From NCBI GenBank assembly GCA_030150585.1, contig JASLFM010000011.1:1-5169 (forward strand): a DNA stretch of 5,169 bases, written 5' to 3'. This document shows positions 1 through 2,828 of the stretch, in pieces. The notes below the pieces were generated by a model that was not told the DNA's origin, did no database searches, and saw only the letters and a program-made list of their open reading frames with translations. How positions within the stretch are numbered: position 1 is the first letter of the stretch; each line of letters starts with the position of its first letter. Made by a program: the position numbers and the translations under genes. This stretch comes from Acidovorax sp. (GTDB lineage Bacteria > Pseudomonadota > Gammaproteobacteria > Burkholderiales > Burkholderiaceae_C).

Positions 1-1008
1 CTGGAACTCCTCTTCCGTCTCGCCCGGGAAGCCCGCGATGAAGGTGGAGCGAATGACGATCTCGGGGCAGGCTTCGCGCCAGCGCTGGATGCGCTCGAGG
101 TTGCGCTCGCCGCTGGCGGGGCGCTTCATGCGCTTGAGCACGTCGGGATGGCTGTGCTGGAAGGGTACGTCCAGGTACGGTAGCACGCGGCCCGTGGCCA
201 TGAGGGGAATGACCTCGTCCACGCTCGGGTACGGGTACACGTAGTGCAAGCGCACCCAGGCGCCGTAGGGCTCGGCGATCTCGCCCAGGGTCTGCACCAG
301 CTCCAGCATGCGCGTCTTGACGGGCTTGCCGTTCCAGAAGCCGGTGCGGTACTTCACGTCCACGCCGTAGGCCGAGGTGTCCTGGCTGATGACCAGCAGT
401 TCCTTCACCCCACCCTCGAACAGCGCCTTGGCCTCCTTGAGCACATCGCCCACAGGACGCGAGACGAGGTCGCCGCGCATCGACGGGATGATGCAGAACG
501 TGCAGCGGTGGTTGCAGCCCTCGCTGATCTTGAGGTAGGCATAGTGGCGCGGTGTGAGCTTGATGCCCGCCTCGCCGAACGCGCCCGGCACCAGGTCGAG
601 GAAGGGGTCGTGCGGCTTGGGCAGGTGGGTGTGGACAGCCTCCATCACCTCCTGCGTGGCGTGCGGCCCAGTCACGGCGAGCACGCTGGGGTGCACATCC
701 TTCACCAGGTTGCCGCCACTCTCGCCCGCGCGCGCGCCCAGGCAGCCGGTGACGATGACCTTGCCGTTCTCGGCCAGGGCCTCGCCGATGGTGTCCAGGC
801 TCTCCTTCACGGCGTCGTCGATGAAACCGCAGGTGTTGACGATCACGAGGTCCGCGCCCTGGAAGGTCTTGGAGGTCTCGTAGCCCTCTGCGGAAAGCTG
901 AGTGAGAATGAGCTCGGAGTCGGTGAGCGCCTTCGGGCAGCCCAATGAGCAAAATGCCACGCGAGGGACCTTGGGCGGCACGGGGGCGCTATAAGTATTT
1001 GATTCCAT
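1..1008 (-). CDS. rimO: Ribosomal protein S12 methylthiotransferase RimO (3' end outside window)
   Basis: RimO is a cytoplasmic radical-SAM enzyme that adds a methylthio group to a conserved aspartate of ribosomal protein S12. Translation of the minus strand gives 336 uninterrupted residues that match RimO along their length. The N-terminal methylthiotransferase domain carries its three cluster cysteines at C24 (SLGCPK), C60 (NTCGFID) and C89 (VTGCLG). The radical-SAM domain carries C165xxxC169xxC172 within SEGCNHRCTFCIIPSMRG. Later blocks VISQDTSAYGVD, RLHYVYPYP and FIAGFPGETEEEF are also typical. Family members are about 440-460 residues, so roughly 105-125 residues, including the TRAM domain, lie beyond the left edge. 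The ATG at 1008 is preceded by AAGGAA with an 8-base gap. The first 20-40 codons are more A/T-rich at third positions (AAT, TAT, TTT, ATT, CTT) than the rest. A second, broken copy of this 5' end lies at 2481-2561, so the N-terminus appears to be imported. The identification is very secure. Confidence 0.97.
   Translation of the reverse strand, partial: MESNTYSAPVPPKVPRVAFCSLGCPKALTDSELILTQLSAEGYETSKTFQGADLVIVNTCGFIDDAVKESLDTIGEALAENGKVIVTGCLGARAGESGGNLVKDVHPSVLAVTGPHATQEVMEAVHTHLPKPHDPFLDLVPGAFGEAGIKLTPRHYAYLKISEGCNHRCTFCIIPSMRGDLVSRPVGDVLKEAKALFEGGVKELLVISQDTSAYGVDVKYRTGFWNGKPVKTRMLELVQTLGEIAEPYGAWVRLHYVYPYPSVDEVIPLMATGRVLPYLDVPFQHSHPDVLKRMKRPASGERNLERIQRWREACPEIVIRSTFIAGFPGETEEEFQ
945..951 (+). 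repeat. Left-end inverted repeat ATGAGCA
   Basis: ATGAGCA, followed inward by AAA and TGCC, overlaps rimO codons 20-22 on the minus strand. It is the mirror of the right-end copy at 2478-2484 and lies at the place where the intact rimO and the stub part company. Confidence 0.4.
986..1008 (-). repeat. Imperfect direct repeat, copy 1 (start of intact rimO)
   Basis: This 23-base stretch covering the ATG and first codons of intact rimO matches 2539-2561 at 17 of 23 positions without gaps. The differences fall mostly at synonymous or hypervariable positions, which indicates two diverged homologues rather than a recent duplication. Confidence 0.75.
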
Positions 1009-1016
1009 TCAACAAT

Positions 1017-1022
1017 TTCCTT
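1017..1022 (-). promoter_or_regulatory. Ribosome binding site of rimO
   Basis: The minus strand reads AAGGAA, 8 bases before the rimO ATG at 1008. It fixes the start at M-E-S-N-T-Y. The same N-terminal wording (M-N-S-N-T-Y) in the broken copy at 2561 independently supports this start. Confidence 0.7.
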
Positions 1023-1048
1023 CGTGCCACCAAGCACCCTGACCATGC

Positions 1049-1077
1049 ATTCTATTTCAGGCGTGATATCACCCTAA
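1049..1077 (-). promoter_or_regulatory. Candidate promoter of the intact rimO copy
   Basis: On the minus strand TAGAAT (plus positions 1049-1054) matches the sigma-70 -10 consensus at five of six bases. Seventeen bases upstream is TTAGGG (1072-1077), a poor -35. The predicted transcript would start about 35 bases before the rimO ATG. A perfect palindrome, GTGATATCAC (1063-1072), fills the spacer, where a bound protein would block polymerase; the weak -35 fits a regulated promoter. This is inferred from sequence only. Confidence 0.35.
1063..1072. promoter_or_regulatory. Palindrome GTGATATCAC, candidate operator
   Basis: This is a perfect 10-bp palindrome between the divergent rimO and XRE-regulator genes, inside the spacer of the candidate rimO promoter. 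Directly beside it is a second small symmetric element, CCCTAAGGG (1072-1080). XRE-family regulators usually bind short dyads next to their own gene, so this is a reasonable site for the protein encoded from 1136. Binding is not demonstrated. Confidence 0.35.
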
Positions 1078-1124
1078 GGGGACTCCACATATTCACCTTG
1101 CAGACTAGACTGGCAACCTGCAGC

Positions 1125-1131
1125 TAAGGAG
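1125..1131 (+). promoter_or_regulatory. Ribosome binding site of the XRE regulator
   Basis: TAAGGAG lies 4 bases before the ATG at 1136. This is close but typical for a strong Shine-Dalgarno sequence. It favours 1136 over the in-frame ATG at codon 17, which has no comparable site. I see no convincing plus-strand promoter between 1009 and 1124; CATATT at 1088-1093 is the best -10-like match and lacks a -35. Confidence 0.6.
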
Positions 1132-1135
1132 CGCC

Positions 1136-1573
1136 ATGCGCAAGAAAAGGGTGAAGCGTATACACGCAGAAAGCTTTGCCGCAATGTCTGTTGGTCAGCG
1201 TCTGCAGTGGCTCCTCGTGGTTCGGCGCCTGACTCAGTCCGAGGCATCAAGACAGTCCGGGATTTCACAAGCCACAATCGCCACACTGGTGAGCACACCG
1301 TCAAGAAGCCCGAGTGCTAAGACCTTGCTTGCACTTGCGCGTGTACTCGGAACTTCGCCTGAGTTCCTACTCCTTGGCGAAGGCAGTCCGCTGCATGACA
1401 GCGTCAGCTACACCGATGAAGAGGTCGCTCTTCTCGCAGCCTTTCGCAAGCTGGATGCACGGGGGCGCAACAATATGATGATGTTTGTGCAAATCCTCAT
1501 CCAACAAGTACCAAAGAATCTGTCGGGCCAAGGCCTAACCTCGCCCCACCGTACGCCCTTGCAACTCAGGTAA
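1136..1573 (+). CDS. XRE-family helix-turn-helix transcriptional regulator
   Basis: This 145-residue protein is probably a cytoplasmic DNA-binding regulator. After a very basic start (MRKKRVKR), residues 17-83 form a lambda-repressor-like (HTH_3/XRE) domain. It opens with SVGQRLQWLLVVRRLTQSEA, has the helix-turn-helix pair around residues 33-52 with SGISQATIATL as the recognition segment, and continues with TLLALARVLGTSPEFLL, the usual closing helices. Residues 92-119 (YTDEEVALLAAFRKLDARGRNN...) match the helical C-terminal segment seen in many small XRE repressors; the tail from about 125 is unremarkable. It lacks a peptidase domain of the LexA/CI type, so inducible self-cleavage is not expected. 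It diverges from rimO and lies 30 bases before a membrane-protein gene on the same strand, so the two are probably one operon. Likely roles are autoregulation and control of that partner, perhaps also of the imported rimO promoter. Base composition is lower in G+C than the flanking genes, consistent with transfer. Confidence 0.9.
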   Translation: MRKKRVKRIHAESFAAMSVGQRLQWLLVVRRLTQSEASRQSGISQATIATLVSTPSRSPSAKTLLALARVLGTSPEFLLLGEGSPLHDSVSYTDEEVALLAAFRKLDARGRNNMMMFVQILIQQVPKNLSGQGLTSPHRTPLQLR

Positions 1574-1588
1574 GCTTGATCAAGCTTA
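1571..1588. promoter_or_regulatory. Perfect 18-bp palindrome between regulator and membrane-protein genes
   Basis: TAAGCTTGATCAAGCTTA is a perfect 18-bp inverted repeat. It starts on the TAA stop of the XRE gene and ends 5 bases before the Shine-Dalgarno core of the next gene. As DNA it is a classic dimer-binding dyad; as RNA it would form only a small hairpin with almost no loop. A second operator for the XRE regulator, separately controlling the downstream gene, is the simplest idea. A chance palindrome this long is unlikely in 30 bases of gap. Confidence 0.5.
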
Positions 1589-1592
1589 TAAA

Positions 1593-1601
1593 GGGAGGAG
1601 G
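1593..1601 (+). promoter_or_regulatory. Strong ribosome binding site of the membrane-protein gene
   Basis: GGGAGGAGG lies immediately before the ATG at 1604, with GGAGG well placed for initiation there. It decides this start against the later in-frame ATG at 1625 and against the overlapping frame that opens at 1576. It suggests efficient translation of the second gene. Confidence 0.65.
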
Positions 1602-1603
1602 CG

Positions 1604-2392
1604 ATGCCCAGCTTCTTGCGCGAAATGACCGTGCGCAACGTGGTGCTAAACGAAGAGGCTATGCAGGAACTGAACTCAGTTCTTCAAAGCAGAATCGATG
1701 CGCACAACACGAGCGCACAAGACAGCAACCACAGATTGGCGCCGGTGTATGTGGTTCGATTTGACTCCCGAAGCTATAGAACTTTCTCCGCAGAAGAAGC
1801 ATGGGGCTTCTACAAAGGGGCGAATTCAGTGGAGCGTGTCTATATAGGAGCGCTATCACAAACCTACCGACAGACGAGTGGTCATTCTGGCAGTTCCATT
1901 CAGATCATGCTCGATACCTACGGCAACTCCAACATCGGCGTTGAAGGCGAGTCGAAGGACTGGGTTGAGGCCACGCTCCAGGCATTTGATGTAGTTCTGC
2001 GCAGGCGCAGAGACCTAGCAACGGCGCTTATCCGAACGTCCTGGACCAGCCTTGTTTTGCAAGTCATTGGCTTGTGCATCGGAGTCCTCCTTGCGCTTTG
2101 GCTTGCCACACTTTCAGCGCCCTTTCTAAAGGGGGTGGACTACCCACGAGCTGTGTCGTTTGTGTTCTGGTTCCTGGTCTATAGCAACCTTTGGGGATAC
2201 CTACAGCAGCAAGCACTCAAATACATTGGGGTGTTGTTCCCCAATGTCCGCTTCAGCAGAGGCGGTGAACATTGGACACAAAGGCTGCTCCGCGAGGGAG
2301 TAAAGACGATTGCAATTGCGCTACTGCTATGGGTTTTCGGTTGGCTCACTCGTTGGGCGGCAGCTGTTATCGCCCCAATCCTGACACAGTGA
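1604..2392 (+). CDS. Uncharacterised membrane protein with N-terminal soluble domain
   Basis: This is a 262-residue protein I do not recognise. Residues 1-45 are mostly helical and polar. Residues 47-135 look like a compact alpha/beta domain: a strand (PVYVVRFDS), a helix-forming acidic stretch, the strands VERVYIGAL and SSIQIML, a GNSNIGVEGESKDWVEATL segment, and a helix ending in the basic cluster RRRRD (133-137). Three hydrophobic segments follow at about 148-170, 182-204 and 235-258, with a basic loop (RFSRGGEHWTQRLLR) between the last two. There is no signal peptide; by the positive-inside rule the N-terminal domain is probably cytoplasmic. The gene lies 30 bases behind the XRE regulator with a strong ribosome binding site, so an operon is likely. 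The layout of soluble sensor-like domain plus a few membrane helices is common among accessory effectors of defence or toxin modules, but no active-site motif is visible and the function is unknown. Composition is A+T-richer than the flanking genes. Confidence 0.8.
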   Translation: MPSFLREMTVRNVVLNEEAMQELNSVLQSRIDAHNTSAQDSNHRLAPVYVVRFDSRSYRTFSAEEAWGFYKGANSVERVYIGALSQTYRQTSGHSGSSIQIMLDTYGNSNIGVEGESKDWVEATLQAFDVVLRRRRDLATALIRTSWTSLVLQVIGLCIGVLLALWLATLSAPFLKGVDYPRAVSFVFWFLVYSNLWGYLQQQALKYIGVLFPNVRFSRGGEHWTQRLLREGVKTIAIALLLWVFGWLTRWAAAVIAPILTQ

Positions 2393-2412
2393 GCTTGGGA
2401 GCACTGTGTCAG
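2381..2412. terminator. Hairpin at the end of the membrane-protein gene, possible terminator
   Basis: CTGACACAGTG (2381-2391) and CACTGTGTCAG (2402-2412) form a perfect 11-bp stem with a 10-base loop. The stem includes the TGA stop of the membrane-protein gene (2390-2392). No run of T follows on either strand (plus-strand downstream is CCCATCTT), so it is not a textbook Rho-independent terminator. It could still end or stabilise the operon transcript, or be a protein-binding or recombination site near the element end. Confidence 0.45.
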
Positions 2413-2420
2413 CCCATCTT

Positions 2421-2436
2421 GCACTTATGCACTTAT
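2421..2436 (+). repeat. Tandem 8-bp repeat GCACTTAT x2
   Basis: Two exact adjacent copies of GCACTTAT lie in the non-coding tail between the membrane-protein gene and the rimO stub. The repeat is small; no function is evident. Confidence 0.5.
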
Positions 2437-2477
2437 GACTATGCCGGTACGCGTGTAGATATATACACAGTGCGGCA

Positions 2478-2484
2478 TGCTCAT
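2478..2484 (-). repeat. Right-end inverted repeat ATGAGCA
   Basis: On the minus strand ATGAGCA is followed inward by TGCC, as at the left end apart from a 3-base gap. Its first base is the last base of the homologous rimO codons of the stub, so it coincides with the boundary inferred from protein homology. Confidence 0.4.
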
Positions 2485-2561
2485 CCGAGGGACACGAACC
2501 CGACCTTGGGCGTCTTGGCGGCCTGCGGAGCGGCAGCGGCGTCGTAAGTGTTTGAATTCAT
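2481..2561 (-). pseudogene. rimO: Truncated 5' stub of a second rimO copy
   Basis: Reading from the ATG at 2561, the minus strand encodes 26 residues beginning M-N-S-N-T-Y and ending P-K-V-G-F-V-S-L-G, then TGA. The intact copy begins M-E-S-N-T-Y and reaches P-R-V-A-F-C-S-L-G-C-P-K. The stub's VGFVSLG is the more usual RimO wording, and the next residue should be the cluster cysteine of SLGCPK. The DNA keeps TG of that codon and then diverges to give the stop. The stub is rich in GCC/GCG/GTC/CTC codons like the outer genes, so it is probably the original chromosomal start of rimO, cut off by insertion. Transcription from the old promoter would give only a 26-residue peptide with no cluster-binding or catalytic parts. 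It lies in the same orientation as intact rimO, about 1.5 kb upstream of it. Confidence 0.85.
2539..2561 (-). repeat. Imperfect direct repeat, copy 2 (start of the rimO stub)
   Basis: This is the partner of 986-1008, at 17 of 23 identical positions and in the same orientation. It contains the stub's ATG and first codons. Confidence 0.75.
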
Positions 2562-2690
2562 TGGGATTCCGCAGGGCGGCCTGGCGGATGGGTGGGGGCG
2601 GTATTGTAAGCCAGGGTGCTGAAAAGGGCCTGGGCGCTGGGCCTAGCCTTTCGAATCCGGGGACTCTCTGCCGCCGCCAAGCCATCCGCT
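2562..2690 (-). promoter_or_regulatory. Probable old leader/promoter region of rimO
   Basis: This is the DNA just upstream of the stub ATG on the minus strand. It contains CGGAA about 8 bases before the ATG as a weak ribosome binding site. The -10-like TACAAT lies within CTTACAATAC (minus strand, around plus 2602-2611), some 45 bases upstream of the ATG; no good -35 is visible. If active, this promoter now drives only the 26-codon stub and then transcribes against the plus-strand operon. Confidence 0.3.
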
Positions 2691-2708
2691 TCATGGCATC
2701 GGCGGCGG
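2671..2708. terminator. Large GC-rich hairpin, possible terminator
   Basis: CCGCCGCC (2671-2678) pairs with GGCGGCGG (2701-2708). Inside, GCCAT (2681-2685) pairs with ATGGC (2693-2697) around a 7-base loop, with a small internal bulge of 2 and 3 bases. It should be very stable on both strands. It lies downstream of the surface-protein gene on the minus strand and upstream of the old rimO start, so ending that gene's transcript is plausible. No T-run follows, so factor-independent termination is unproven. Confidence 0.4.
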
Positions 2709-2828
2709 TGCACAGAGTGCCGGAAACTCCTGCACCAACTCAGTCAGCTCAGCCCCCGCGAACCGGTCCTTCAGTGCCTGCTCGACAGTGGCCACGGCCT
2801 CCAGAAGGAACCTGTTGGCGGAGCGCTT
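2691..2828 (-). pseudogene. Coding-like orphan segment behind the surface-protein gene
   Basis: Directly after the TAG of the surface protein (2829-2831), the same frame stays open for 45 codons and then stops with TGA at 2691-2693. The residues (KRSANRFLLEAVATVEQALK, then DRFAGAELTELVQEFPALCA and PPPMP) look like real protein: helical, charged, and with about four fifths of codons ending in G or C. There is no ATG start and no ribosome binding site; a GTG lies at codon 12. It may be the 3' remnant of a lost gene, or it could be appended only if the TAG were read through. I do not recognise the family, and the tail is chemically unlike the surface protein. Confidence 0.35.

Larger units (their letters stand above)
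945..2484. mobile_element. Inferred insertion in rimO carrying a two-gene cargo and a replacement rimO 5' end
   Basis: The boundaries come from comparing two rimO starts on the same strand: the intact gene (1008 downward) and a 26-codon stub (2561 to 2484) that loses homology at the Ser-Leu-Gly-Cys motif. Everything between the two copies of that motif, about 1.54 kb, is therefore inferred to be inserted DNA. It carries the rimO leader and first ~22 codons of the intact copy, the XRE regulator, the membrane protein and a short repeat-rich tail. ATGAGCA occurs at the left end (945-951) and inverted at the right end (2478-2484), each followed inward by TGCC. The interior is A+T-richer than either flank. 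No integrase, transposase or resolvase is encoded, so it is non-autonomous, a deletion remnant of a larger island, or the product of homologous recombination. The left boundary may lie further into rimO, since A/T-ending codons continue to about codon 40. Confidence 0.5.

Noticed and set aside
244..948. A 234-codon open frame on the plus strand.
   Set aside because: It is antisense to rimO, whose minus-strand translation carries all expected RimO motifs. The plus frame is a by-product of high-GC codon bias and its protein has no recognisable features.
1576..1764. Plus-strand frame of 62 codons starting in the gap after the XRE gene.
   Set aside because: It starts upstream of the strong ribosome binding site and overlaps the 262-residue gene in another frame. 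Its residues look random.
2453..2468. GTGTAGATATATACAC as an operator or promoter.
   Set aside because: It is a one-mismatch palindrome in A/T-rich DNA with no gene start nearby on the plus strand, and the stub lies on the other strand upstream. It is noted only as part of the repeat-rich tail.
1009..2480. A hidden integrase, transposase or CRISPR array inside the insert.
   Set aside because: The two plus-strand genes fill almost all the space, neither has recombinase motifs, and no regularly spaced repeats are present.
2484..2505. tRNA-like T-arm wording GGGTTCGTGTCCC on the minus strand, suggesting a tRNA attachment site.
   Set aside because: These bases are codons V-G-F-V-S of the rimO stub. 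No acceptor, D or anticodon arm surrounds them.
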